64,000 nucleotides of DNA from JBBROS01 sp963752225 (GCA_963752225.1 CAVVXS010000007.1:1488001-1552000), one strand, 5' to 3'. Shown: positions 18,203-27,624, counted from the first letter of the stretch. The notes: generated by a model not told the origin, from the letters alone. Numbers and translations: made by a program.

Positions 18203-20260
18203 GCCCGGCCAAACTGAGCGAGGACGACGCCCGGGCAGAGCTGGCGGCGCTGGCGCAGCAGATCGCCGACGCCGACCGCGCCTACCACGAGCAGGACGCG
18301 CCGACGATCACGGACGCCGAGTACGACGCGCTGCGGCGGCGCAATGCGGCGATCGAGAAGAAATTCCCGCATCTGGTCCGTGCCGACAGCCCGAGCCTGC
18401 GGGTCGGCAGTGCGCCGGCCGCCGGGTTCGCCAAGGTGCGGCACCTCCAACCCATGCTGTCGCTCGGCAATGCGTTCGGCACCGAGGAATTCGCCGAGTT
18501 CCTCCTCCGGGTGCGGCGCTTCCTCGGACTGGCCGCGGACGCGCCGCTGAAACTGGTGGGCGAGCCCAAGATCGACGGCTTGTCGGTCAATCTCCTGTAT
18601 GAAGGCGGCGCCTTCGTGCGCGGCGCCACCCGCGGCGATGGCGCGGTGGGCGAGGACATCACCGCCAATCTGCGGACGATGAAGGCGGTGCCGGCCCGGC
18701 TGCGCGGCGCCGCGCCGGCTCGGATCGAGATCCGCGGCGAGGTGTTCCTGGCCAAGTCCGACTTCCTGGCCCTGAACGCAGCCCAGGACGCAGCGGGGCA
18801 GCGGACCTTCGCCAACCCGCGCAACGCCGCCGCCGGGTCGTTGCGGCAACTCGATGCGAGCATCACCGCCGGGCGGCCGTTGTCGCTGTTCGCCTACGCC
18901 CAAGGCGACGCCAGCGAGGCGGTCGCCGCCACCCACTCCGAGTACTTGAAGCAGCTTGCAAGCTGGGGGTTCGAGGTCAATCCGCTGTCGCGCGGAACTC
19001 GACACCGAAGCCGACGCGGCGGCGTTCCAGGCCGAAATCGGGCTGGAACGGGCGGGGCTCGCCTACGACATCGATGGGGTCGTCTACAAGGTGGACGACC
19101 TCGCGCTGCAACGCCGGCTCGGCTATGTCGGGCGTGAACCGCGCTGGGCGATCGCCTGGAAGTTCCCGGCCGAGCAGGCCGTGACCTCCCTGGAGCAGAT
19201 CGCCATCCAGGTCGGCCGCACCGGCGCGCTGACCCCGGTCGCGTGGCTGGCGCCGGTCAACGTCGGCGGCGTGATCGTCACCCGCGCCACCCTGCACAAC
19301 GAGGACGAGATCGCCCGCAAGGACGTGCGGGTCGGCGATACCGTTATTCTACAGCGGGCCGGCGACGTGATCCCGCAGATCCTCGGCCCCGTGCTCGAAC
19401 GTCCGCGCGGCCCGGCGCCCTACGCATTCCCGCAAACCTGCCCCGTCTGCGGCAGCCTGGCGGTGCGCCCGCCCGGCGAGGTGGTGCGGCGCTGCACCGG
19501 CGGGCTGATCTGCTCGGCGCAGACGGTCGAACGGCTGATCCACTTCGTGTCCCGCAATGCGTTCGACATCGAAGGGCTCGGCGAGAAGACCATCACCGAG
19601 TTTTACGAGCTCGGCTGGCTGCGCGAACCCGCCGACATCTTCCACCTCGCCCGCCACCGCGAAGCCCTGCTGCAGCGGGAAGGCTGGAAGATCCGCTCGG
19701 TGGAGAACCTGTTCCGCGCCATCGACGAGCGCCGCCGGATCGAGCTGGCCCGGCTCATCTTCGGGCTCGGCATCCGCCGGGTCGGCGCCACCAACGCCCG
19801 GCTGCTGGCCCGGCATTACGGCAGCTTCGCCAACTGGCGGGCACAGATGCTGGCAGCGACCACGGTCGGCAGCGAGGAGCGGCTGGCGCTGGGCAGCATC
19901 CTCGGCGTCGGCGAGGCGCTGGCCGGCGAGCTGGCGGCGTTCTTCGCCGAGGAACGGAACCGCGCAGCGCTCGACCGGCTCGCGGCCGAGCTCGACGTGC
20001 AGGACGCGAGCGGCCCCGAAGCGGGCGGCGCGCTGTCGGGCAAGACGGTGGTGTTCACCGGCACGCTGGAAACCATGACCCGGCCGGAAGCCAAGGCGCG
20101 GGCCGAAGCGTTGGGTGCCAAGGTGACCGACAGCGTCAGCAAGCGCACCGACCTCGTCGTGCTCGGTGCCGACGCCGGCTCGAAAGCGAAGAAGGCGGCC
20201 GAACTCGAGGTCCGCACCGTCACCGAAGCCGAGTGGCGGGCCATCGCCGGCTTCGATTGA
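18184..20260 (+). CDS. ligA: NAD-dependent DNA ligase LigA, with a +1 frameshift
   Basis: NAD+-dependent ligase sealing nicks in replication and repair. Part one, from GTG 18184, has the Ia domain (YHEQDAPTITDAEYDALRRR), LVGEPKIDGLSVNLLYEGG with the adenylated Lys in KIDG, and RGDGAVGEDITANLRT; it ends in frame near GFEVNPLSR at about 18990. Part two continues in the next frame with ELDTEADAAAFQAEIG, YDIDGVVYKVDDLALQ, the OB fold, the four-Cys zinc finger (CPVCG to CTGG and LICSAQ), HhH repeats, and a C-terminal BRCT domain (GKTVVFTGTLETMTRPEAK). Removing one base near 18989-18995 restores about 691 residues, the normal size. An error in the sequence is likelier than loss of this essential gene. 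Confidence 0.91.
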
Positions 20261-20339
20261 GCGGCAGCAAAGGGTCTGGAGCGGGCGCCCCAACCTTTGC
20301 CACAATGAGGCGAGATACCCCCTCGTATCTGGAGGCGAG

Positions 20340-21230
20340 ATGGCCGGCTTTTTCGATGGGTTCACCCTCGGCATGCACCGCGTGGCCGACGGCGAGTTGC
20401 GCGTGCGCATCGGTGGCGAGGGTCCGCCTTTGCTGCTCCTGCACGGCAATCCGCAGACCCACGCCATGTGGCACGCGGTGGCCCCGACGCTCGCGCGCAC
20501 CCACACCGTGATCTGCCCCGACCTGCGCGGCTATGGCGGCAGTTTCAAGCCGGCGCCCAGTGCCGACCATGCGCCCTACTCGAAACGGACCATGGCGCGC
20601 GACATGGCGGAGCTCATGACCGGGTTGGGCCACGAGCGCTTCGACGTCGTCAGCCACGACCGCGGCGCTCGGGTGGCGCACCGCCTCGCCATCGACAATC
20701 CGGCCCGGGTCACCCGCTTGGCCGTGCTCGACATCGTGCCGACGATCGAGCACTTCGAACGCGCCGACATGTCGTTCGCGATGGGCTACTATCATTGGTT
20801 CTGGTTCGCGCAGCCGCACCCCTTTCCGGAGGAGCTGATCAATGCGGCGCCGGCAACGTGGTTCCACGCCCACACGTCGCGCGAGCCGAAGCCACCAAGC
20901 TTCTTCCGGCAGGAAGCGCTGGACGACTACCTCGCGGCCGCGCATGACCCGGAGATGATCGCCGCGATGTGCGAGGATTACCGGGCGGCCGCCACGATCG
21001 ACCTCGAGCACGACCGGATCAGCCGTTCGCAGGGCCGCCGGGTGGAGTGCCCGGTGCTGGTGCTCTGGGGCGCGAACGGCCGGATCGGCGGCTGGTACGA
21101 CCCGGTCGCGCTGTGGAGCGAGTATTGCAATGGCCCGGTCAGCGGACGGCCGGTCAGCAGTGGCCATTACTTGGCCGAGGAAGCGCCGAACGAGGTGCTG
21201 GACGCGGTCATGCCGTTCCTGGCCGCCTGA
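20340..21230 (+). CDS. Haloacetate dehalogenase-like alpha/beta hydrolase
   Basis: Alpha/beta-hydrolase of 296 residues that resembles fluoroacetate/haloacetate dehalogenases, which hydrolyse the carbon-halogen bond of haloacetates. Seen directly: oxyanion loop LLHGNPQTHAMW; nucleophile motif SHDRGARV with Asp107 and flanking Arg108 and Arg111 that would bind the carboxylate; Asp131 in LDIVPT; His152-Trp153 in YYHWFW; Tyr214; and His276 in SGHYLAEEAP. In characterised enzymes this Asp-Asp-His set and the His-Trp-Tyr halide pocket define the family. GGAGGCGAG precedes the ATG at 20340. It is monocistronic here, 79 bases after ligA. An epoxide hydrolase is the main alternative, but the two Arg residues argue for the dehalogenase group. 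Confidence 0.8.
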   Translation: MAGFFDGFTLGMHRVADGELRVRIGGEGPPLLLLHGNPQTHAMWHAVAPTLARTHTVICPDLRGYGGSFKPAPSADHAPYSKRTMARDMAELMTGLGHERFDVVSHDRGARVAHRLAIDNPARVTRLAVLDIVPTIEHFERADMSFAMGYYHWFWFAQPHPFPEELINAAPATWFHAHTSREPKPPSFFRQEALDDYLAAAHDPEMIAAMCEDYRAAATIDLEHDRISRSQGRRVECPVLVLWGANGRIGGWYDPVALWSEYCNGPVSGRPVSSGHYLAEEAPNEVLDAVMPFLAA

Positions 21231-21378
21231 CGCCGCACCCCCAACCCGGACGAGGACCCGGCACGAGCCTACAAAGACGGACAAAAGTTAACGCCAGTTA
21301 ACAAAATGCTTTCCATCCTGCCAACGAACCGATATTCAGCATGGGCTTGCAACGAGCGGGCTCGTGACGGAGGCTTGG

Positions 21379-21981
21379 ATGCGGAACACTCTTTCGGTGC
21401 TCGCGATTGGGGCTCTCGGCGCGCTTGCCCTTGCCGAACCGGCGGCTGCAGCGGTCTGCCCCTCGACGGCGAACACCAACACCGATTGCGGCTTCATCGT
21501 CACCGTGCAGCCGGACGGCAGCCGGACCGGGAGCCTCGTGCCGGGCGCGCGGCCCTATGACGGGTCCGATGACGCCTTGGTCGGCGTGGTGAACAACGCG
21601 CTCAACCCGCTATAATCGCTCAGCTTCATCGGCAGCGGCAACGGGGGTGGGCTGTTCGCGTTCGACGGCGACGGGATCTGCACCTTCCTGACCTGCACCT
21701 ACCCGCATCGGACGGGGTACGAGGGTCCGCTCAACACCTTCACGGCCATCAATCCGGGCGGGACTGCGGGGACGGTCCTGTTCGGAGGCACCGGGCTTGC
21801 GCCGGGGCAGACCACATATTTCAGCTTGGAGGGCAGCCCGGCCAGCATCGCGGCGGCGGGGGGTCTCGGCGGCTTGACCGGACCGACCTCGCCGGGCCAG
21901 AGCGTGCCGGAACCCGCCAGCCTTGCCGCCCTGACCGCCGGCCTGCTCGCCCTCGCCTGGACGCGGTCGCGCGGCACCTGA
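21379..21981 (+). pseudogene. PEP-CTERM sorted secreted protein gene with an in-frame stop codon
   Basis: The frame opens at ATG 21379 behind ACGGAGG with a signal peptide (NTLSVLAIGALGALALAEPAAAA), then two Cys and DGSDDALVGVVNNALNPL. A TAA at 21613-21615 interrupts, but the same frame continues without a shift: SLSFIGSGNGGGLFAFDGDG, CTFLTCTYPHRTGYEGPLNT, GLAPGQTTYFSLEG. It ends in a classical PEP-CTERM tail, VPEPASLAALTAGLLALAW followed by TRSRGT. The whole product would be about 200 codons with one internal stop. Such proteins are usually exported and anchored or processed by exosortase; none is in the window. It may be a recent nonsense mutation, a base error (for example at TAA), or an old pseudogene. 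The clean frame on both sides favours a recent event. Confidence 0.8.
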
Positions 21982-22012
21982 GCTGCCGCGACCGGCGGCG
22001 GGATCGACGCGG

Positions 22013-22297
22013 CTAGGGGCGCTGCGGCGGCGGCGGCGCGCGCGGCGGGTCGACCGCCTCATCGTGCAGCAGCTGCTGCCCAAGCTGATCGACGGCGCCG
22101 GTCGTGTCGCCGGGCGGCGGCGGCGGCAAGCCGTCCTGCTTTTCCTTGCTCGTGACCTCGCCCTGCGTGGGCTGATGCGCAGTCCCGTTATAGACGTTTG
22201 CATTGCGCGCTGGCTGGGCCAAGGCGGCCCCTGTCGCGAACGTCGCGCCAAGGACAATCACGACTGCCCGGGCCGGGCGAACGAACGTGGCTGTCAT
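22013..22297 (-). CDS. Small secreted proline-rich protein, function unknown
   Basis: A 94-residue product with an N-terminal signal peptide (ARAVVIVLGATFATGAALAQ, cleavage after AQA-like LAQ/PA). The mature part contains NVYNGTAHQPTQGEV, a short charged segment and proline runs (DGLPPPPPGD; PPRAPPPPQRP). ATG 22297 is chosen because GGGAG lies 8 bases upstream and the signal peptide starts there; upstream starts would bury it. It is convergent with the PEP-CTERM gene and 87 bases upstream of the end of the polyamine transporter operon on the same strand. No family is recognised. Confidence 0.6.
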   Translation of the reverse strand: MTATFVRPARAVVIVLGATFATGAALAQPARNANVYNGTAHQPTQGEVTSKEKQDGLPPPPPGDTTGAVDQLGQQLLHDEAVDPPRAPPPPQRP

Positions 22298-22384
22298 GTG
22301 AAGCACTCCCGAATGGCGCATCGTCGCGCACTCCATCTTCACGCGCATATCAACACTCAGTTCGCTCACGACTGACGGCGCAGG

Positions 22385-23188
22385 TCAGATGCCCGTCCGG
22401 CGACCATATCGCTGCACCGCCAACGCGGCGAACAGCGCCGCCGACACCACGACAAGGATGACCGTCGCCAGCGCATTCAGCTCGGGCGTGACGCCCAGCT
22501 TGAGCGCGGAAAACACCACCATCGGCAGCGTGCTCGACCCCGGCCCGGACACGAACGTCGCGACCACCAGGTCGTCCAGCGACAAGGTGAACGCCAACAG
22601 CCAGCCCGCCAGCAGCGCCGGCGCCAGCAGCGGCAGGGTGACCAGCAGGAACGCACGGAATGGCGGCGCGCCAAGGTCCATCGCTGCCTCCTCGAGTTCG
22701 GAGCCGGCATCGCGCAGCCGGCTCTCGATGACGACGGCGACATAGGACAGGCTGACCGAAATATGGGCCAGCGTGATCGTCAGCGCGCCGCGCCCGGCGG
22801 GCCAGCCGAACCACTGCTCCATCTGCACGAACAGCAGCAGCAGGCTGAGCCCTACCAGGACGTCGGGCAGCACCAGCCGCGCGGCCAGCAGGGCGGCAAA
22901 CGCGCCCCGGGCGGGGAAACGGTTGAACCGGGCCAGCGCATAGCCGGCCGCGACCCCCAGCACGGTCGCGGCGGTCGCGCTGATCGCGGCGATGCGCAGC
23001 GACAGCCCGGCCGCCTCGAGCAGCCGGTCGTCGTGCCATAGCTCCACGTACCAGCGCCAGGAGAAGCCGGACAGCGCCGTCGTCAGCCGCGACGGGTTGA
23101 AGCTGGTCGCGACCAGGAGCGCCACCGGCACGTAAAGGAACGCATAGCCCAGCACGAGGCAAGCCGGCAGGAACGGGCCGCGTTTCAA
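22385..23188 (-). CDS. potI: Polyamine-type ABC transporter permease (PotI/PotC-like)
   Basis: Inner-membrane permease of 267 residues with about six membrane segments and the coupling loop EEAAMDLGAPPFRAFLLVTLPLLAPAL, the EAA motif contacting the ATPase. After it comes LDDLVVATFVSGPGSSTLPMVVFS, typical of PotC/PotI. The coding start is TTG 23188 (LKRGPFLPACLVLGYAFLYV); further upstream the frame runs into the preceding gene and has no good start. It is the last gene of a four-gene minus-strand operon with potF, potG and potH, ten bases after potH. Confidence 0.87.
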   Translation of the reverse strand: MKRGPFLPACLVLGYAFLYVPVALLVATSFNPSRLTTALSGFSWRWYVELWHDDRLLEAAGLSLRIAAISATAATVLGVAAGYALARFNRFPARGAFAALLAARLVLPDVLVGLSLLLLFVQMEQWFGWPAGRGALTITLAHISVSLSYVAVVIESRLRDAGSELEEAAMDLGAPPFRAFLLVTLPLLAPALLAGWLLAFTLSLDDLVVATFVSGPGSSTLPMVVFSALKLGVTPELNALATVILVVVSAALFAALAVQRYGRRTGI

Positions 23189-23198
23189 CCGAGCCGCC

Positions 23199-24020
23199 TC
23201 ATTCGCGCGCCCTGAGCAGCACCATCGGCACCAGCAGCCCGGCCAGCAGCGCCGTCGCCACCGTGGCCGCCATCGGCCAGTCGCGGTTGGCGAAGAACTC
23301 GTTCCACAACGCCCGGCCAATGGTCTGCGCCCCGGGGCCGCCGAGCAGCTCCGGGATGACGTACTCGCCGACCGCGGGGATGAACACCAAAGCGAGCCCG
23401 GCGGCGACGCCGGGCAGCGACAGCGGCAGGGTGACGGTCCGGAACACGGTCCAGGGCGAGGCGCCGAGGTCGGCGGCGGCTTCCTCGAGCGCCGGGTCGC
23501 GGCGCGACAGGCGGGCGAACAGGGGGAGGATCATGAACGGCAGGTAGGCGTAGGTGATGCCGATGTACATCGCCCAGTCGGTGTAGAGCAGCGTCACCGG
23601 CGGCAGCCCCACCCAGCCGAGTGCCGCGTTGATCCACCCCTCGTCGCGCAGCAGCCCGATCCAGGCCGTGACCCGGAGCAGGAACCCGGTCCAGAACGGC
23701 AGCATCACCAGCAGCAGCAGCAGGTCGCGCCAGCGCTCGGACGCCCGGGCGATCGCCAGTGCCATCGGGTAGCCGATCAGCAGGCACAGCGCCGACGACA
23801 CGCCTGCCACCAGCAAGCTTTTCAGCGCGGCGTCGAGATAGAAGGCGTCCTCGGTGAGAACAGCGTAATTGGCCGGGTCGGGGTTGCGGCCGAGCGGGGA
23901 GAAGGGCGGGATGCCGGCGACGCTCGTGCTGAACGACAGCAAGGCGACGATCACCACCGGTGCGGCGACGAACAGCAGCAGCCAGGCCCAAATCGGGCCC
24001 AACACCCAGGCGCGCCTCAT
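23199..24020 (-). CDS. potH: Polyamine-type ABC transporter permease (PotH/PotB-like)
   Basis: Permease of 273 residues starting RRAWVLGPIWAWLLLFVAAP, with six predicted membrane segments, VMLPFWTGFLLRVTAWIGLL (typical of PotB/PotH), and the EAA loop EEAAADLGASPWTVFRTVTLPLSLPGV. The segment GEYVIPELLGGPGAQTIGRALWNEFF is also characteristic. It lies seven bases after potG and is followed by potI, so the two permeases form the membrane pair of one importer. Confidence 0.9.
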   Translation of the reverse strand: MRRAWVLGPIWAWLLLFVAAPVVIVALLSFSTSVAGIPPFSPLGRNPDPANYAVLTEDAFYLDAALKSLLVAGVSSALCLLIGYPMALAIARASERWRDLLLLLVMLPFWTGFLLRVTAWIGLLRDEGWINAALGWVGLPPVTLLYTDWAMYIGITYAYLPFMILPLFARLSRRDPALEEAAADLGASPWTVFRTVTLPLSLPGVAAGLALVFIPAVGEYVIPELLGGPGAQTIGRALWNEFFANRDWPMAATVATALLAGLLVPMVLLRARE

Positions 24021-24027
24021 CGGCCGG

Positions 24028-25098
24028 TCATTCGACCAGCATGACGCAGGCGTCGGGCGCCCAAGCGACGGTCGCCGCCGCCCCGCGCTCCGGCAGTCCG
24101 GCCGCCGTGCCCTGCCCCAACGGGCGCAGCACGTTCAAAACCGACCCGTCCGCCAGCCGCACCGCAACTTCGACAACGTCGCCGCGGTATGCGACGTCGG
24201 CCACGGTGCCGGTCACGCGGTTGCCGTCGGCGCCGTCATCGAGCCGCAGCCGCTCCGCCCGTAGCGCCAGGTGGACCGCGGCACCCGGTGCGACCGGCGC
24301 CGGGCCGCAGGCGCGCACGACGCCGACCGGCGGGATGTCGAGCACCGCGTCCGGACCCGCCTCGCGGACCGTGCCGGACAGGATGTTGGCGCCGCCCATG
24401 AAGGCAGCGACATAGCGGCTGGCCGGACGTTCGTACACCTCGGCCGGCGTGCCGACCTGCGCCAACCGGCCGTTGTGCAGCAGGCCGATGCGCGTCGCCA
24501 TCGCCAGCGCCTCATCCTGGTCGTGAGTGACCAGCACGAAGGTGGTCCCGGTTTCGCGCTGCACCCGCAGCAGCTCCTGCCGGGTTTGTTCGCGCAGGTT
24601 GCGGTCGAGCGCCGACATCGGCTCGTCCAGCAGCAGCAGGCGCGGCCGCGGCGCCAGCGCGCGGGCCAGCGCCACCCGTTGCCGCTGCCCGCCGCTCAAC
24701 GCCTCCGGGCGGCGGCCCGCGAACTCCTCCAGCCGCACCAGCTTCAGCAGGGCGGTGACGCGCGGGCCGATCTCGGCCTTGGGCGCGCCTTGGCGTCGCA
24801 GCCCGAACGCCACGTTGTCGGCGACGCTCATGTGCGGGAACAGGGCGTAGGATTGGAAGGTGGTGTTGACCGGGCGACGGTGCGGCGGCAGGGCGGTGAT
24901 GTCCTGCCCGCCCAAGACGATCCGCCCCGACGCCGGCTGGATGAACCCGCCCAGCGCCCGCAGCAGCGTCGTCTTGCCACTGCCGGACCCGCCCAGCAGC
25001 ACGAACATCTCACCGCTGGCGATCGACAGATCGATCCCGTCGAGCGCTGTCAGCAGGCCATAGCGGACGACCAGGCGTTCGATCTCGACATGCGCCAA
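24028..25098 (-). CDS. potG: Polyamine-type ABC transporter ATPase (PotG/PotA-like)
   Basis: Cytoplasmic ATPase of 356 residues. Walker A is LLGGSGSGKTTLLRALGGF, then the Q-loop TFQSYALFPHMSVADNVAFG, signature ALSGGQRQRVALARALAPRP, Walker B LLLLDEPMSALD, and the switch His in VLVTHDQDEALAM. A C-terminal TOBE-like regulatory domain of about 110 residues follows. The likely start is TTG 25098 (LAHVEIERLVVRYGLL), six bases after the potF stop; no ATG or GTG fits. Energises import through potH and potI. Confidence 0.9.
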   Translation of the reverse strand: MAHVEIERLVVRYGLLTALDGIDLSIASGEMFVLLGGSGSGKTTLLRALGGFIQPASGRIVLGGQDITALPPHRRPVNTTFQSYALFPHMSVADNVAFGLRRQGAPKAEIGPRVTALLKLVRLEEFAGRRPEALSGGQRQRVALARALAPRPRLLLLDEPMSALDRNLREQTRQELLRVQRETGTTFVLVTHDQDEALAMATRIGLLHNGRLAQVGTPAEVYERPASRYVAAFMGGANILSGTVREAGPDAVLDIPPVGVVRACGPAPVAPGAAVHLALRAERLRLDDGADGNRVTGTVADVAYRGDVVEVAVRLADGSVLNVLRPLGQGTAAGLPERGAAATVAWAPDACVMLVE

Positions 25099-25103
25099 TC
25101 CCG

Positions 25104-26192
25104 TCAGCCGCCTGCTTTGAACCGGGCCCACATGCGGGTGCGCGCCCGCTCGGCAGCTTGCGGCGGCGCCTTGACGGTGAAGAACCGGCCCATCGCCGCC
25201 TCGGTCGGGAACACGTTGTGGTCGTCCTTGATCGCCGGCTCGACGGTGGGAAGGCTGGCCGGCACCGCGTTGGCGTAATGCACCTTGTTGGTGATCGCCG
25301 CCATCACCTCGGGCTTGAGCAGGTAGTTGATCAGCAGCATGGCGTCGGCCGCGTGCGGCGCGTCCTTCGGCACCGCCATCACGTCGAAGCTGAGTTCCGA
25401 GAACTCCTTCGGCGCCACATAGCGGACCTCCTTTTGCTTCGCCTCGGCCGCCCGGCCCGAGGCCTGGATCACGTCGCCGGAATAGGTCATTGCAAGGCAC
25501 GTCTGCCCGGCCGCCAGCGCCTCGATGGCGCCGCCGCTGACGAAGGTGCGGATATACGGGCGGATCGCGCGCAGCGTCTTCTCGACGTCGGCGAGGTCCT
25601 TGGCGTCGGTGCTTTCGGGATTGTGGCCGAGGTAGCGCAGCACGGTCGGGATGGTGTCGATGGCGCTGTCCATCAGGGTGATGCCGCACGGCGCGATGCG
25701 CTTGGCGTTGGCCGGCTTGAGCAGCAGGTCCCAGCTGTCCATCGGCGCATCGGGCGCGAGGCCGCGGATCAGCTCCGGGATCGTGCCGAGCCCGATCGTA
25801 CCCCAGAGATAGATCGCGCCGTAGGCGTTGCCGGGGTCGCTGCTGGCGACGCGCGCCATCAGGTTGGGGTCGAGGTTCTTGAGGTTCGGGATCTTGCCCC
25901 GGTCCAGCTTCTGCAGCGCGCCGGCGGCGATCAGCCGGCTGAACGTCGGTTCGCTGGTCGGCACGATGACGTCGTAGCCGGAGCTGCCGGCCAGCATCTT
26001 GCCCTCGAGCGTTTCGAGGCTGTCATAGACGTCGTACTGCACCTTGATGCCGGTCTCGGCGGTGAACGCCTCGAGCACCTTGGGGTCGATGTAATCGGAC
26101 CAGTTATAGAAGTTGACGACCCGGTCCTGCGCGAACGCCGGGTGGAGCGCGCAGCCGGACAGCAGCAGGGCAGCGAGCAGTCGTCTCAGCAT
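25104..26192 (-). CDS. potF: Putrescine/spermidine-binding periplasmic protein (PotF/PotD-like)
   Basis: Periplasmic solute-binding protein of 362 residues. The signal sequence RRLLAALLLSGCALHPAFAQ contains LLSGCA, which could be a lipoprotein signal or an ordinary one cleaved after FAQ. The mature start VVNFYNWSDYIDPKVLEAF is the hallmark of PotD/PotF proteins; AYGAIYLWGTIGLG and MTYSGDVIQA are further family segments that line the amine site. ATG 26192 is chosen for the GAGGGG seven bases upstream. First gene of the potFGHI operon. Confidence 0.92.
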   Translation of the reverse strand: MLRRLLAALLLSGCALHPAFAQDRVVNFYNWSDYIDPKVLEAFTAETGIKVQYDVYDSLETLEGKMLAGSSGYDVIVPTSEPTFSRLIAAGALQKLDRGKIPNLKNLDPNLMARVASSDPGNAYGAIYLWGTIGLGTIPELIRGLAPDAPMDSWDLLLKPANAKRIAPCGITLMDSAIDTIPTVLRYLGHNPESTDAKDLADVEKTLRAIRPYIRTFVSGGAIEALAAGQTCLAMTYSGDVIQASGRAAEAKQKEVRYVAPKEFSELSFDVMAVPKDAPHAADAMLLINYLLKPEVMAAITNKVHYANAVPASLPTVEPAIKDDHNVFPTEAAMGRFFTVKAPPQAAERARTRMWARFKAGG

Positions 26193-26240
26193 GGCAGCAC
26201 CCCTCAACCCAACCACCCTCCAAACCCGACAGACGCGAAA

Positions 26241-27500
26241 CTAGCCACCGGCCTCGGTCTTTGAAAGGCCGGAAGGCGGCTCGCCGAGGCAAGCCGGCCC
26301 GGCCTGCCGCCCATCTTCCAGCGCCAAGGTCAGCAGCGCGCGCTCCAGCGCCCCGAGCAGCGCGGGATTGATGCCGCCCTCGGTCGAACCCACCGGACGG
26401 GCGATCAGCTGATCGAGGCGGATGCGATGGCCGTCGAGCTCCCCTTTCAGCTCGCCGATCAGGAACTGGCGGAGGCGCCAGGCCAAGGGGCGCACGAGCG
26501 GGCGGACCGCGCCGTAAGCCAGGCGTGTCACCCGCCGGCCAAGCCCGCCGGGCCCAAGCGGCAGCGCGATCCGCTCGCGCGCATCGGCCGGCGCCGGCGG
26601 TGCCTCGAGGGAAGCGGGTGATGGCGCGGCCGCGGGCGAGGCGCCAGCCTCCACAACGGCCGCCGCCTCCGCCGGCCGCGGCGCGAGACGGCTGTTCAGC
26701 TCGGCCAGCTCGGCCTGCAGCCGTTCGATCGCGTCCAGCCGGGCGGCCGCCAACGCCTCGGTGGCCGCCAGATGGTCCTGCAGCGGGGCGTCGAACACGG
26801 CGTAGTGGTCGAACACGTTGGGCGGCACGCGGAAGTGGCGGGCCAGGGTGGCGTGCTCGTCGGCGAGGTAGAACCGGTTCAGCCCGTCAAACCACACGGG
26901 GCGGTAGCCCGCGGCCAGCAGCCCGGCCTCCCAAGGCAGGTTGGCCGCGCCGGATTCGAGCGGCTCGGTCACCTCCACGACGACGATCCAGGGCCGGCAC
27001 GCGGCAAAGTCGGCGCCCGCCAGCACCTCCGCCTCGGCACCCTCGACGTCGATCTTGAGGAACTGCACCGGTCCCGCCGCATGCTCCCGGCACAGGGCGG
27101 CGAGCGTGGTGACGGGGACCTCGATCTGCTCGACGCGGGCGCCCGCCCGTTCGTGCCGCCGCGCCACGTCGAGATCGAAGGTGGACAGGCCGGTCTGCGC
27201 CTGATGCACCACGCGATAGAACGGCCGGATGCCGGGTTCCGCCGCCACCGCCGCTTCGACCACCACGTCGCCGGGCCGGGCGCGGCGCAGCGCGGCGGCG
27301 GCGTCCGGCAGCGGCTCGACATTCACCCCGCACCAGCCGCGGTCGTAGAAGGCCCGGGTCACGCTGAGCGCGGTGGGGTCGGCGGCGCCGACGTCGATGT
27401 AGCGGCCGCCCTCCGGCGCCTCTTCGCGCAGCGCCCGCCACAGCATCACGTCTTCCAGGTTCTGCGCATAGGACACGAAGCGATCGTCGGTCAAAGCCAC
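26241..27500 (-). CDS. FkbM-family methyltransferase with C-terminal extension
   Basis: SAM-dependent methyltransferase of the FkbM family. The N-terminal domain (about 240 residues) has FVSYAQNLEDVMLWRALRE, the SAM loop GRYIDVGAADPTALSVTRAFYDRGW with NVEPLPDA, and VQFLKIDVEGAEAEVLAGAD. Then comes a segment predicted as a short coiled coil (LAATEALAAARLDAIERLQ), a Pro/Ala-rich linker, and a C-terminal region with KGELDGHRIRLDQLIAR. GTG 27500 is chosen because the family usually begins just before the SYAQN motif; GTG 27551 would add 17 residues. FkbM enzymes often methylate surface sugars, which fits the divergent GDP-sugar genes next to it. The substrate is unknown. Confidence 0.82.
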   Translation of the reverse strand: MALTDDRFVSYAQNLEDVMLWRALREEAPEGGRYIDVGAADPTALSVTRAFYDRGWCGVNVEPLPDAAAALRRARPGDVVVEAAVAAEPGIRPFYRVVHQAQTGLSTFDLDVARRHERAGARVEQIEVPVTTLAALCREHAAGPVQFLKIDVEGAEAEVLAGADFAACRPWIVVVEVTEPLESGAANLPWEAGLLAAGYRPVWFDGLNRFYLADEHATLARHFRVPPNVFDHYAVFDAPLQDHLAATEALAAARLDAIERLQAELAELNSRLAPRPAEAAAVVEAGASPAAAPSPASLEAPPAPADARERIALPLGPGGLGRRVTRLAYGAVRPLVRPLAWRLRQFLIGELKGELDGHRIRLDQLIARPVGSTEGGINPALLGALERALLTLALEDGRQAGPACLGEPPSGLSKTEAGG

Positions 27501-27624
27501 TCCAAACCTGGTCCGGGCCACCTGCCGGCGGCGGCGGCCGTTTTGCGGCACGGGGGTGGACGGAGCAAGCGCGCCGGTTTAACGCACCGCTGCAGGCCCG
27601 AACCGCGCAGCCATCAGGAGCAGC

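Noticed and set aside
20267..20300. GCAAAGG...CCTTTGC inverted repeat after ligA as a terminator
   Set aside because: The loop is 20 bases and no T-run follows, so the support for intrinsic termination is too weak.
22013..22369. A longer version of the small secreted protein starting at 22369
   Set aside because: The extra 24 residues would precede and hide the signal peptide; the start at 22297 has a GGGAG site.
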